Counted from the stretch's first letter, positions 44,163 through 53,398 are shown. The stretch: DNA of 64,000 nt from Pseudomonadota bacterium (GCA_023416335.1 JAEZHY010000121.1:1-64000), one strand, 5' to 3'. Made by a program: numbers and translations. The notes: a model not told the origin generated them from the letters alone.

Positions 44163-45269
44163 TTATTTTGCTCTTTCCCGTTCGCTGGTGACGCAATAGA
44201 TCCCATTTCCCTCAAACCCGGGTTTGAAGCAAAGATTGTCCGATATGCACTCTGCCCGACGACGGTCCCCTGCTTTCCAGCGATTGATCAGACCCGGCTC
44301 CCTGATAAATGGACGGCTCATTGAGATGAAATCAGCCAGACTGTCTTCCACCAACCGCTCAGCCACTCCGAAAGATCTGATTCCACCAACCGGCATCAAC
44401 GGGATCTCAATTCTATTTCTGAATGCCTTGAGTTCCTCCAGGTGATAAGCTTCTTTATCCTCGGAGTTTATTCCGGCGCGGCTGGGGGACTTTCTCACAT
44501 TTGTGAGCAGTCCGCCACTAAGCTCGATTGCATCCAGACCGGCATCGACCAGAAGGCACGCAGCTTCTATGGAATCCTCCAGGGTAAGTCCGCCGTCCCT
44601 GAAATCCCGGCAATTCATTTTGATCATCACCGGGTAGCTTGTGCCAACAGCATCCCGGATCGCATCCAGTATCTCGATATGGATTCGAGCGCGATTTGTA
44701 ACTACCCCGCCATATTCATCCTCGCGTCTGTTGAAAAGAGGCGAGAGGAACTGACTAAGAAAATAGCCGTGGGCCGAGTGGATCTGTACCCCGTCAAATC
44801 CCGCTGATTTTGCTCTTTGTGCCGCATCGGCGAATGCCAAAACTATGTCACGAATGTCTTCGGTTGAAACCTGCTTTCGCGGTGATCGGGCAAGCCCCTC
44901 GTAATTCGAGACAACGAGCGGGGTCTGCCCGGTCAGATTTTCCGCCGCGAAATTCCCGGCATGAGCCAACTGCATCACAATTTTGCCGCCCGCCTCGTGA
45001 ACCGAGTCGGTCAATCCTCGAAGGCTTGAAACAAGTTCATCCTTATCTATGCCAAGCTGCCACGGAGTTGCCTGTCCGTCGGAACGCACGTAAGCGTGGC
45101 TGGTGATGATAAGTCCGACTCCACCCCTGGCGAGTTCGGTCATCATTTTCGTCAGCTTTGGAGTGACTTCGCCCCCTTCTCCAGCCAGGCCCTCCCATGT
45201 TGCGGACCTGACGAACCGATTCGACAATTCCATTCCTTTTATCGTGACGCTTTCAAACAAGCTGCTCAT
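44163..45269 (-). CDS. Old Yellow Enzyme-family NADH:flavin oxidoreductase
   Basis: A 368-residue FMN enzyme. The TIM-barrel landmarks are NRFVRSATWEGLA, GVGLIITSHAYV, MQLAHAG, then GFDGVQIHSAHGYFLSQFLSP with NRREDEYGG, VMIKMN and MPVGGIRS, all typical of Old Yellow Enzyme/2,4-dienoyl-CoA reductase-like proteins. The C-terminus CISDNLCFKPGFEG keeps two Cys but not the full 4Fe-4S plus FAD module, so it is the short single-domain type. It reduces activated C=C bonds with NAD(P)H; substrate unknown. ATG 45269 follows AGAGGAAGG. It is the third gene of an operon with a MarR regulator and a thioesterase, suggesting control by an aromatic or fatty acid-like ligand. Confidence 0.9.
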   Translation of the reverse strand: MSSLFESVTIKGMELSNRFVRSATWEGLAGEGGEVTPKLTKMMTELARGGVGLIITSHAYVRSDGQATPWQLGIDKDELVSSLRGLTDSVHEAGGKIVMQLAHAGNFAAENLTGQTPLVVSNYEGLARSPRKQVSTEDIRDIVLAFADAAQRAKSAGFDGVQIHSAHGYFLSQFLSPLFNRREDEYGGVVTNRARIHIEILDAIRDAVGTSYPVMIKMNCRDFRDGGLTLEDSIEAACLLVDAGLDAIELSGGLLTNVRKSPSRAGINSEDKEAYHLEELKAFRNRIEIPLMPVGGIRSFGVAERLVEDSLADFISMSRPFIREPGLINRWKAGDRRRAECISDNLCFKPGFEGNGIYCVTSERERAK

Positions 45270-45310
45270 ACGCCTTCCTCTCATTTGGTTTCAATCCCGA
45301 AGCTTCTTTT

Positions 45311-45802
45311 TCAATTCCTCAGAAATTTCTTCGGGATGCATGAACCAACATAATTATTGATGTCGTTAATCGATTGTTGGTTATGGGTGACTATAAGTTT
45401 TGATGTTCCGTGGGCCAATATTTTTCCATTTTTGTCAAACATCTTTGCTTCACCGAGGCATATGGTTCTTCCCGATTTGATTCTCTGTCCTTTGATTATG
45501 ACTTTTCCGTCAAGTGCCGGCGCAAGAAAATCCACTTTCAGGTCAATAGAGACTAATCCATTTCCCTCTGGAAGGTCGCAATACACACACCAATAGGCGG
45601 CGGAATCGATCAGTGATGCATATACGCCACCATGAAGGCCTCCAAATGGATTCATGTGGTTTCTCTGAATCTCGGCAGCAATTACTGAATAGCCAATGCC
45701 GATTTCGGTGACTACCATCGACATGTGTTGAAAAAAGGGGCTATCATTGACAGCTTTGATTACAGCCTTTAGATGTTCGGGATTTAGCTCAGGCAATGTC
45801 AT
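45311..45802 (-). CDS. PaaI-type hotdog-fold thioesterase
   Basis: A 163-residue protein. The core shows FGGLHGGVYASLIDSAAYW (the HGG motif and helix with the catalytic Asp), then strands LVSIDLKVDFLAPA, GKVIIKGQRIKSGRTICLGEAKMF and KILAHGTSKLIV. This matches acyl-CoA thioesterases of the PaaI/YdiI hotdog group, which hydrolyse aromatic or medium-chain acyl-CoA. The start is ATG 45802; a longer reading to 45892 would overlap the MarR gene and is not supported. It sits 47 bp after the MarR gene and 41 bp before the oxidoreductase. The combination implies turnover of an unsaturated acyl-CoA. Confidence 0.85.
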   Translation of the reverse strand: MTLPELNPEHLKAVIKAVNDSPFFQHMSMVVTEIGIGYSVIAAEIQRNHMNPFGGLHGGVYASLIDSAAYWCVYCDLPEGNGLVSIDLKVDFLAPALDGKVIIKGQRIKSGRTICLGEAKMFDKNGKILAHGTSKLIVTHNQQSINDINNYVGSCIPKKFLRN

Positions 45803-45849
45803 TCCTCTAAGAATGGTAAGCAGTGAAAACATAAGGGAGTGGACTAGTC

Positions 45850-46290
45850 TTATTGCTCCAACCTGACAAGAAAAGATTGTATCTGTTCCCATTCCGTTTG
45901 GGAAAAGCGGCTTATGAATTCCTGGTTGGTCTCCTCAAAAAGCTTCGAAATCGGCTCTCTCCATTGATTTGCACGGGAGGCAAGATAGATCCGCAAGGAA
46001 CGCCGGTCCTTCTTATCAGGTTTTCTTTCGATCCATCCGTCTTTTTCCAGGCGATCAAGAAGACCTGTAATTGTCGGGCGATCCTGGAAAGTTTTTTCTG
46101 CAAGCTCACTGGGCAACAATCCCTCATCCTCCATGATTGCAACGATTAGAAAAAATTGACCGTGAGTCAGTCCATATGAAGCAATCTTCTCGCGGTATGC
46201 CTTTGTGATCTTCCGCATGGTTTTGCCCAGTTTAAAGCATATGCAGTCTTGGAATAGCATCTGTGCATCCTTCTTTCGCATCGGCGCCAT
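45850..46290 (-). CDS. MarR-family transcriptional regulator
   Basis: A 146-residue winged-helix regulator. The N-terminal dimerisation helix (LGKTMRKITKAYREKIASYG), the THGQFFLIVAIMEDEG helix, the recognition helix region RPTITGLLDRLEKDGWIER and the wing KPDKKDRRSLRIYL are all present, followed by the long C-terminal helix. MarR proteins repress operons and are released by phenolic or fatty-acid-like ligands. It is first in the operon with a thioesterase and Old Yellow Enzyme homologue. A 7-bp inverted repeat lies 18 bp upstream of its start and is a likely autoregulatory site. Confidence 0.92.
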   Translation of the reverse strand: MAPMRKKDAQMLFQDCICFKLGKTMRKITKAYREKIASYGLTHGQFFLIVAIMEDEGLLPSELAEKTFQDRPTITGLLDRLEKDGWIERKPDKKDRRSLRIYLASRANQWREPISKLFEETNQEFISRFSQTEWEQIQSFLVRLEQ

Positions 46291-46307
46291 GATTTGATTA
46301 ATATGCT

Positions 46308-46329
46308 AATAGTTAAAATGCAAACTATT
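46308..46329. promoter_or_regulatory. putative MarR operator
   Basis: AATAGTT at 46308-46314 and AACTATT at 46323-46329 form a perfect 7-bp inverted repeat with an 8-nt spacer, 18 bp upstream of the MarR gene start. Size and position suit a MarR dimer site. No binding evidence exists. Confidence 0.4.
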
Positions 46330-46538
46330 TTTTTCCGGGCGCCGATCAGGACGCTACAGGGCACAACTTCTCCGGCCTGACTGAGAAAATCCGGCGAATG
46401 CACCATCCCGGCAAACTTCAGGAACTTTAAGAAAGAGGCAATACAAACACCAATGGGAACCCAATAGTGAAAGTGGCCCGAAAGGTGCTATCCGTAAAGT
46501 TTCGTAAAGTTTCAATGGTGTTCAGGGAGGGTTTGAAA

Positions 46539-46748
46539 ATGGCTGAAAAAGGAACTCCGGCCGGCTCCGAGTATCTGCATTATGCCGGCCTGGCGCTCGT
46601 GGCGGAAAAGACCGGCAATTACGAAGAAGCGGCGAAGCAATGGCGTAAAGCTTCCGACGCATCATCGAAGCTGGACTCCGCCGTTTTGTATGAGGAAGCT
46701 GCAAAGAGGTGCGAGAGGAGATCGAAGGAGCAATTCGGAGTAAAGTAG
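46539..46748 (+). CDS. ANR-like small regulator
   Basis: A 69-residue helical protein beginning at ATG 46539 after AGGGAGGG (7 nt). Residues 12-60 follow the ANR/PerC-type pattern: YLHYAGLALVAEKTGNYEEA, then AAKQWRKAS and an end with EEAAKRCERRS. That is Tyr-hydrophobic, Ala-rich helix, Glu-x-x-Gly-x-Tyr, AA..W..A, and a terminal R/KxxC. ANR-type proteins are small repressor-like regulators known mainly from enterobacteria and phages, so a copy here is unusual; alternatively it is a single TPR-like helix pair. It is divergent from the MarR gene. Confidence 0.55.
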   Translation: MAEKGTPAGSEYLHYAGLALVAEKTGNYEEAAKQWRKASDASSKLDSAVLYEEAAKRCERRSKEQFGVK

Positions 46749-46886
46749 AGGTCGCAGTGTAGTCAATTTGAACCAGTGGTGTAGGAATTTCCCTCCAGGG
46801 ATTCAAAAACGGTGCCCCCGCCCAAAAAGCCGTGAAGTCCCGTCAGGGCCGGGACAAGCCGTCGCTGGATACAATTGGTCTGAAGA

Positions 46887-47363
46887 TCACTGGAAGAGCC
46901 GGGGGAACAGGTGTACTCCGGCCAGTACGACAAAGATTGCAGCTACGAAATATTCTGTCGGCTGCCCCGTGCGAAAGAGCCGGAGGCTTATCTTTTGACC
47001 GGCGATGCCAATGCCCCTTGGAGTCAGAAAATCCCCGACGAGGTGGAGCACACCGGGCAGGAAGAAAGTCCAATACCTGAAGTGAAATGAAGCCAGTGCA
47101 TGGTCGAAATGTAAGGAAACCCACGACCACCCGGGAAGAAATCGCGGAAAAAGCATCAGGGCAAGAAGGGGAATCAACCACAGCAGAAGCTCATGTGTGA
47201 CCGTGCGATGGGCGAAAATTCGAACTCCGCCGATCGTCTCCAATCGATCCGGCAACGCCGCGGCGGCCATGCAATAGATAATCTCCGCAGCATGCAGATC
47301 CAGAAGGACCGCGCACGAACCTGCCGTGAGCATGTGATTGTGCCAGTTCAACGTTTGTCTCAC
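46887..47363 (-). CDS. YdjM/DUF457-type membrane-bound hydrolase
   Basis: A 158-residue inner-membrane protein. It has the conserved His-x-x-Leu-x-x-Gly start (NHMLTAG), an RTVTHELLLWL helix with the second conserved His, and LHLVGDFLTPRGI with His and Asp, together the predicted metal-binding residues of the YdjM/YfhO LexA-regulated family. Four transmembrane helices are expected. Some relatives are annotated as metal-dependent hydrolases; the substrate is unknown. The start at 47363 gives the usual N-terminus. It converges with no gene and lies alone in a gene-poor stretch. Confidence 0.8.
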   Translation of the reverse strand: MRQTLNWHNHMLTAGSCAVLLDLHAAEIIYCMAAAALPDRLETIGGVRIFAHRTVTHELLLWLIPLLALMLFPRFLPGWSWVSLHFDHALASFHFRYWTFFLPGVLHLVGDFLTPRGIGIAGQKISLRLFRTGQPTEYFVAAIFVVLAGVHLFPRLFQ

Positions 47364-48493
47364 TTTATGTGATCCGGCTTAAAAGACTTGCCGGGCGATT
47401 TCTGTTTGCAGGGTCTGCTGACGCAAACCCGTTTTTTGTACCCTGCGGTCCCGCTGGACAGAGTCTACCGAGCGGACGCAACAGCCTTGCATTTAGCGGG
47501 CCATAGCCGATCTTCGTGCGCATCAGGCAACTGGTTTGTCGTGAAAGCACCTGTATTCGCCGCCCGTGAAATGCAAGTATTTCAGGTTGGAAATCCGGGG
47601 GGCAATTCATCGGGGGAGGAATTGAAAAGGGAATTATGTCTGGAGGTTGGCTGAGGCAGGGGATAGGAGAGAGTGCTTCGTGTTTTCCCTTCCAGCCGAC
47701 ATGGTACACTCTGGACCACATTTGAGGGACAGGGTACCAAAAAATTCAGGGCAGCCGCTGATTACTCCATTGCCTCGCCCTCCCCTTCCATCTCCGGTTC
47801 GTTTGCAAGCCACTTCTCATCGATCCATAGTCCCCTCCGTTAGTGTAGGAAAGCCGCGTAAATACTCGCCAAACCATTCCTGTATCAATTTACCCCGAGC
47901 CTTTCTCCCGAAAATCCTCGACGACGGCAAATGTCTAAACATTGGATGATAGTCGAAGTCTTCCAGGAAGGCCGCTGGCGCGGTCCTCGAAATTTTCCAG
48001 GTCTTGCGAAATTGGGGACGACCAGCACGAGCATGATTTCGGCTCCCAACTTTTTCGGATAAGAAGAGTGCCCGCTCTTATGGTGCTCAAGTGAACAAGT
48101 TTCCTGATCAAAACCAAGCACCAAATTCAATTTTCTCTCTGGGAAGGTAAGCAATCGATTATCAGGAATTTTCCGGCGGCATTCGCTGACATCGGGAGGG
48201 GTGGGAGCTGAGCACGAGGCTAAAATGCCTGTCTTTTTTCGTGTGGAGAGAGAGCTTTGATGAACCCCGCTCATCCCCGGAAGGCATAGGTGTTTGACTA
48301 AACAAAACGATCGCCGGAGCACGAGGAGTGCGTCGGTTTCCGGGTACTGCCCGGGGGAACTCAATCTGGGGTAAGGACAAGTCTCGATTACCTGTTCCAC
48401 CTGATTGAATTTTCACCACTCAATGAGAAATTTCAACGGCGACGGCCCGTGAGGAATACCCACACAACATCCCTGATGAAGAAAGGACAGGCC
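47364..48493. other. long gene-poor stretch
   Basis: About 1.1 kb in which both strands contain overlapping open frames (47365-47721, 47388-47654 and 47885-48400 among others), none with a recognisable domain, consistent codon use or ribosome binding site. They look like decayed coding sequence or chance. No repeat seen elsewhere in the window is present here. Confidence 0.45.
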
Positions 48494-49024
48494 ATGCACG
48501 CGAAGGGCGACCGCTGTGGAAGGATTTTCAAGAATGTCTCCAGGCTCCTTTCCTTATTATTGATTCTGACGGGCGCGAACATCGCCTTTGCTGCAAACGG
48601 GCAGGCGCCTTTCGTGGCCGAACCCAGCCTGGAAGCCAAAACGTTTCTGGAAAAGGTCGGATTCTCGTTCGACCTGCCGGACGGCTACACCATAACCATT
48701 AAGGCGGGCAAGGATTTTGTCGGCGGATGCATCAACCGCAATGTCAAACGACTGCTTTTGAATATCGTCAAAAATGGCGAACCTGTGGCAGACATTCGAT
48801 TTGGAGCCTGGTATGAGGACTCCCAAATAGACATCGGGGTTTTTACGCCGATCAATGATTGGAGTTCATGCGATTCGTTTTCGATACTGGATGTATTCGA
48901 CGGGTTTCAGGGTTTTATAGACAGCGCCCTGGCAGAGGCCGGCCTCGATCCCGCTATCTCGACCGATATATCGCAGGCAGCTGCACCGCTGCTGATCGGA
49001 CTATTGGTAGCTTTTCTAACCTGA
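48494..49024 (+). CDS. secreted protein of unknown function
   Basis: A 176-residue protein from ATG 48494 with AAAGGA 8 nt upstream. Residues 1-35 form a signal peptide with a basic start and hydrophobic core (SRLLSLLLILTGANI), cleaved near AFAANGQ. The mature part begins with AFEV-like polar sequence and has strands DLPDGYTITIKAG, VADIRFGAWYEDS and a C-terminal hydrophobic helix (ISQAAAPLLIGLLVAFL) that could anchor the protein. The family is not recognised. In-frame upstream ATGs at 48449 and 48476 would only lengthen the leader. Confidence 0.6.
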   Translation: MHAKGDRCGRIFKNVSRLLSLLLILTGANIAFAANGQAPFVAEPSLEAKTFLEKVGFSFDLPDGYTITIKAGKDFVGGCINRNVKRLLLNIVKNGEPVADIRFGAWYEDSQIDIGVFTPINDWSSCDSFSILDVFDGFQGFIDSALAEAGLDPAISTDISQAAAPLLIGLLVAFLT

Positions 49025-50065
49025 AATCAATTTCCTCGTGATCTGCTATTCTCTTCCCCACTTTGGCCGCTGTTACCAGTCAGGAGAGGGGAACGGCAAA
49101 AGTTCAGTCCCGGAAAGTGTCGGACGCGTTCCGGGAGAAGAATGCCTTCAAAAATCCGTCTGGCGAATGGGTTTTCTCCTACCGCCAGGCTTTCGCCGAT
49201 ATGCCTTCTTTGGATCTCTTCCCTGTGCTGTTCACACCCATTTCAAGAAGTGGTTGCGAGCTGGTTTCGTCCTGGATCTTTGGAAAGCCGGGCTTGCCGG
49301 ATTATGACTACGTTACACGCGTAAAGCAGCGGGGCGAAGAAACCGAAGAGAAGAGGAACATCCCTGGCTGCAAAGCCCGCAGGCAGGTTGCCGAAGCAGC
49401 TCACGTTTCCGAAAGCTCCCTGCCGGTACGAAAAGCTGAACGAACCGTATCAAGTTTTGTACACCCTGCTGCTGCCATAATCCCAATTTGCATTTCGCTC
49501 GACCAATGTAAAGAAATACTGAACATGTTAAAAAATACTTGACTAAGCAAACCTTGCATGCCCATAATGCAATCACCCAATTGAGTTCAAAGATGGAGCA
49601 CACCCCAGAGGGGTGTGCCATAAAGATTCTCCTCTGTTGTTCATATTGCGCCGGGCTGTTACTGCTCCCGTTGTCATATCTCTACTCCCCTGAGCCCTTC
49701 AACTCTGAAGCGGAACACGGTCATCTATTCAAAATCGGGTCGCGCCCCTGAAATCCGTTGCGGACTTCACTCCCGGGCTGCCGATTCGAAAGCTCCTAAG
49801 CTGCGTGTTTCTGGTGATCTCTATAATGCCGGAGGTGGATGGAGAAATGATGGACCCGACTGACAAGCACTTCTAAAGCGACGCGCGCACCATTCATGGA
49901 AGGCCCGAAAATAGACTTTACTTCGACTGCACCTCAGGCTTCAAAGTCGGACGCCTGAATTGGGTATGAGGAAAGAGTACGAAGGCATTCGTTTGCCCGT
50001 GAACCACATGGGTTGTCGTTCTCATCAATCATCGTTTTCCGGTAACCAGCGGGAGGATTTAGAAC
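49025..50065. other. gene-poor stretch with a strong palindrome
   Basis: About 1 kb upstream of the methyltransferase gene. The frame 49063-49542 is open but shows no family pattern. GCACACCCC (49598-49606) and GGGGTGTGC (49610-49618) form a 9-bp GC-rich perfect hairpin with a 3-nt loop, without a T tract. The remainder presumably contains the promoter of the methyltransferase operon. Confidence 0.45.
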
Positions 50066-51991
50066 ATGACTCACAAAGAAAGAATGCTTATGGCCATCAG
50101 AGGTGAAATGCCCGACATACTTCCGTATGTGCCCCGTTTCGACCTCTGGTATAACGCCAACTCTTACACAGGAACGCTCCCCCAGCAACACAGGGGACGC
50201 ACGGCCGATGAAATCGCCCGCGCCGAAGGCTGGGCGATACACAAAGTCATTCCCGAATTGCTCAAAGTCGAAAGCCCCGAAGAAAATATGCACCGAGGGC
50301 TGGGGGTCTACTCGTTAAAAGAAAATGGGTACCGGGTACAGCTCTCGCCGAACGTCAAGGTGAAGGTCACGAAAGAGGGTGATCTGAAGAGGGTCGAATA
50401 TCATACGCCGATCGGCATGGTCAACGTCGCGGAAACAGTCACTGAAGAGATGAAGAGAGCGGGCGCCTCGATTACCTGGCTCCAGGAGCGTGCAATCAAA
50501 AAGGTGGAGGACTACCGCGTACTCTCCTACATCTTCGATAACATGACCATCCTTCCGGACTATGAAAGATACGCGGCATGGCAGAATTCGATCGGAGATG
50601 ACGGCATCGCGTGCATGATGGGAACTTTCTCGGCATCGGGAATCCATCACATTCAGAGAGACCTTCTCGAAGCCACCGATTTTTATTTCGAGTTCAAGGA
50701 CCATGAAAAGGAGATGCGTGGTCTGGCCGAGAGCATTGACAGGGTTTACGATCAAATATTGAAAGTAGTGGCCGATTCGCCGGCCGAAGTGGTGTTGTGG
50801 GGCGCGAACTATGACGACATGATTACCTATGCGCCCTATTTTGCCAAGGAAATCGTGCCCGGCCTCCAGAAAGCCTCCAGAGCCCTTGCTGAAAAAGGCA
50901 AATTCCTCATCAGCCATTGCGATGGCGAAAACCTCAAACTCATGGACCACATCCGCGACTCCGGCATCCATATCGCCGAGGCTGTCTGTCCCTTTCCGAT
51001 GACCAAGGTCAGAGTAGAAGAATATTATCAGCAATGGTGCGGCAACCTTACCATACTCGGTGGTATTCCCCAGAGCCTTCTCCTGGAGGAGACCGCGTCG
51101 GAAGAAGAGTTCCAGGCATACATGGATCATTTTTTCAGGGCGGTTGCTCCAGGTACCCGCATTATTGCGGGAATAGCCGATACTACGCCGCCGAACGCGG
51201 TCTTCGACCGTCTGGTGCGAATCGGGGAGCGCATCTCCAAGGAAGGCCGGCTCCCGTTGGAGGCGGGTTCTTTCCGGCCGGTGTCCGAATCCGAGATCAG
51301 GCTCCACGCCAAACCGGAAGTGTCGACCGCCTCCGATGAGGTTTTCAGTGTTGTCACTGAAGATGTTCTGAAAGGCGATAACATAGGCATCAAGGCTCAT
51401 GTGCGGGAAATGCTGGATCGGGGGTTTGGCGCCCAGGAAATCCTCCAGAAGGGAATGATCTCGGCAATGGAGATCATAGGCGGGAAATTTAAGACCGGCG
51501 ATGTCTTTATCCCCGAGGTGCTTCTTTCCGCCAGGGCAATGAATGAAGCCCTGACAGTTCTTGAACCCTATCTCGCCGAAAAGGCCGAAGTAAAAGGGAA
51601 GATTCTGATCGGAACGGTCCTGGGCGATCTGCATGACATCGGTAAGAACATGGTGGTCACAATGTTGCGGGGTGTCGGCCTTGAAATCAAAGACATGGGG
51701 GTCAATGTCAAAGTGGATACCTTCGTAAACCAGGTGGCACAATACAAGCCCGATATTCTGGGACTTTCGGCGCTCCTCACCACGACCATGCCGGAAATGA
51801 AAAAAGTGGTCGATGCTCTCAAGGCAAAAGGACTCAGAGACCAGATAAAAATAATAGTAGGCGGCGCCCCGGTTAATGAGAAGTTCGCCCGCGACATAGG
51901 CGCCGATGGGTACGCGCAGGATGCGGGTGAGGCGGTCACGTTGGTAAAACGCCTCTTGAGCGGGGCGAGTGAACGATTCAAGACCCAGTGA
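50066..51991 (+). CDS. fused UroD-type methyltransferase and corrinoid protein
   Basis: A 641-residue fusion. Residues ~1-375 are a uroporphyrinogen decarboxylase-fold methyltransferase like MtaA/MtbA (LPYVPRFDLWYNANS, LISHCDGENLKLMDH, GGIPQSLLLEE). Residues ~405-495 are a corrinoid cap domain, and ~510-635 a B12-binding domain with the base-off His523 in GDLHDIGKNMV, then GVNVKVDTFV and SALLTTTMPEMKKVV. Such fused proteins accept a methyl group on cobalt and pass it to a thiol or tetrahydrofolate, or remove it from a methoxylated or methylamine-like substrate. ATG 50066 has GGAGG further upstream. It is followed by a co-directional MFS transporter and an XRE-cupin regulator. No separate activating ATPase or methyl acceptor is visible in the window. 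Confidence 0.87.
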   Translation: MTHKERMLMAIRGEMPDILPYVPRFDLWYNANSYTGTLPQQHRGRTADEIARAEGWAIHKVIPELLKVESPEENMHRGLGVYSLKENGYRVQLSPNVKVKVTKEGDLKRVEYHTPIGMVNVAETVTEEMKRAGASITWLQERAIKKVEDYRVLSYIFDNMTILPDYERYAAWQNSIGDDGIACMMGTFSASGIHHIQRDLLEATDFYFEFKDHEKEMRGLAESIDRVYDQILKVVADSPAEVVLWGANYDDMITYAPYFAKEIVPGLQKASRALAEKGKFLISHCDGENLKLMDHIRDSGIHIAEAVCPFPMTKVRVEEYYQQWCGNLTILGGIPQSLLLEETASEEEFQAYMDHFFRAVAPGTRIIAGIADTTPPNAVFDRLVRIGERISKEGRLPLEAGSFRPVSESEIRLHAKPEVSTASDEVFSVVTEDVLKGDNIGIKAHVREMLDRGFGAQEILQKGMISAMEIIGGKFKTGDVFIPEVLLSARAMNEALTVLEPYLAEKAEVKGKILIGTVLGDLHDIGKNMVVTMLRGVGLEIKDMGVNVKVDTFVNQVAQYKPDILGLSALLTTTMPEMKKVVDALKAKGLRDQIKIIVGGAPVNEKFARDIGADGYAQDAGEAVTLVKRLLSGASERFKTQ

Positions 51992-52010
51992 GGGGAAAGG
52001 AGAAAATGAA

Positions 52011-53333
52011 ATGAACAGAATTCCTTACCGTTGGATAGTGGCAATCATTCTGTTTTTTGCCTACAGTATCCAGTACTTGGACCGGGTGAAGACAACCGTT
52101 CTCAACCCCTCGATCATGAAAGATATCGGGCTGACCGCTTCAGACGTGGGAACCGGCGCCTTATTGATGATGATCTTCTATGCTCCTGCCCAGTACATCT
52201 CAGGAATACTGACGGACAAGTTTGGAGCCAAGCGAATACTGATTTTCTCGATAATTGCATGGTCGATTATGACGGCATGGATGGGGTTCATCAAATCCCC
52301 GATGGAATACTTTTACCGGATGGCCCTGTTTGGACTTTTGATCGGAACCGAATATGTGCCGTCCGCCAGGGTGCTGATGCGATGGTTTAACAAGAGCGGG
52401 CGGGCAAAAGCCCAGGCCCTGCTTTCATGGTCGTGGATTCTGACGCCGGCATGGGCCAGCATTGTGGCAACCCAGATGGCAGTTTATTTCGGCGAGTGGC
52501 GAATCGTGTTTTTCATCACGGCGGCAATGGGTATCATACCTTTCTTTTTAATCTGGTTTCTGGTTTTTGACAGACCCGAGCAGTACAGGAACATTACCGA
52601 GGAAGAGCTGGAATACTCCTATCGAGACGAACTCGAGGAAGGGATTCTCAAGAAAGGTGAATACGAGGACACCCAGGCAAAGATTCTCTCTCAAAAGAAA
52701 TTCTCTTTCTTCGATCTTTTCAAACATCGCAGCTATGTCGCGGTGATCGTGGTCGACGTCGTAATGCAGATATCGTTCTGGGGTACACTTGTCTGGATTC
52801 CGCTCTACCTGTCCGATGTTTTCCAGTTCAAACTGGCGACGATGGGTCTCTGGAGCGCACTGTACTTCACCGCCGGCGCTCTCGGGAGTTTCACCTCTTC
52901 TTACATTTCCGACAAACTCTTCCGCAATAATCGAAAAGTGATGATCCTGGTTTGCTTTATCGGTCTGATTCCATTTATTCTCTTGCTGTCCTCACTCAAG
53001 ACTGCAGACCCCGCAACCCTGGCTCTTGCCTTGTGCGGCATGGGCTTCTTTGCTAACATGGCATGGGGACCATTTCTTGCCGTCCCAGCCGAAATCTTCA
53101 CGCCTGAGGTTTACGGAAAGGCAATGGGATTCGTAAACGGAGTGGGCTATTTCGTGGCTGCTTTTGCAGCAAAGATCTTCGGCATGTTGGTAGTTGTCCA
53201 GGCAGGCGGAGGCAAAGATTATACTTTGGGATGGGTCTTTATTGCGGCTTGCGTAGTGATCGGGATTGTAGGTGCACTGTTCATCAAGACTTACACTGAG
53301 CCCCAATCCGTTCCGGCCACTGCAAGGGCGTAA
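52011..53333 (+). CDS. MFS transporter, anion:cation symporter type
   Basis: A 440-residue twelve-helix transporter. The first-loop motif GILTDKFGAKRIL is characteristic of the major facilitator superfamily, and the ARVLMRWFNKSGRAKAQAL loop recalls the RW(F)-x-x-x-ERG-A pattern of anion:cation symporters for organic acids. A long cytoplasmic loop between helices 6 and 7 is rich in Glu, Lys and Arg. ATG 52011 follows AAAGGAG 9 nt upstream, and the gap to the methyltransferase is only 19 bp, so both are co-transcribed. It probably imports the substrate of the methyltransferase; identity unknown. Confidence 0.9.
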   Translation: MNRIPYRWIVAIILFFAYSIQYLDRVKTTVLNPSIMKDIGLTASDVGTGALLMMIFYAPAQYISGILTDKFGAKRILIFSIIAWSIMTAWMGFIKSPMEYFYRMALFGLLIGTEYVPSARVLMRWFNKSGRAKAQALLSWSWILTPAWASIVATQMAVYFGEWRIVFFITAAMGIIPFFLIWFLVFDRPEQYRNITEEELEYSYRDELEEGILKKGEYEDTQAKILSQKKFSFFDLFKHRSYVAVIVVDVVMQISFWGTLVWIPLYLSDVFQFKLATMGLWSALYFTAGALGSFTSSYISDKLFRNNRKVMILVCFIGLIPFILLLSSLKTADPATLALALCGMGFFANMAWGPFLAVPAEIFTPEVYGKAMGFVNGVGYFVAAFAAKIFGMLVVVQAGGGKDYTLGWVFIAACVVIGIVGALFIKTYTEPQSVPATARA

Positions 53334-53347
53334 TTTCTTCTGGAATT

Positions 53348-53376
53348 CCGGTGGCCTGGAAATTCCAGGCCACCGG
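53348..53376 (+). terminator. perfect hairpin downstream of the MFS gene
   Basis: CCGGTGGCCTGG at 53348-53359 pairs with CCAGGCCACCGG at 53365-53376 around a 5-nt loop, 12 bp after the transporter stop. A 12-bp perfect GC-rich stem could attenuate transcription, but there is no T run, so it may instead stabilise mRNA ends. Confidence 0.45.
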
Positions 53377-53382
53377 TCGGTT

Positions 53383-53398
53383 ACGGGTAATTACCCGT
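53383..53398. promoter_or_regulatory. perfect 16-bp palindrome, candidate operator
   Basis: ACGGGTAATTACCCGT is a perfect palindrome located between the transporter gene and the XRE-cupin gene, about 150 bp before the latter's start. It fits a dimeric regulator site, for example autoregulation by the XRE protein. Only symmetry supports this. Confidence 0.35.

Noticed and set aside
49063..49542. 159-residue open frame after the secreted protein.
   Set aside because: No recognisable domain, no good start, and composition unlike the neighbouring genes.
50315..51742. 475-residue antisense frame in the methyltransferase.
   Set aside because: The sense frame has the His523 corrinoid motif and full UroD-fold patterns; the antisense one has none.
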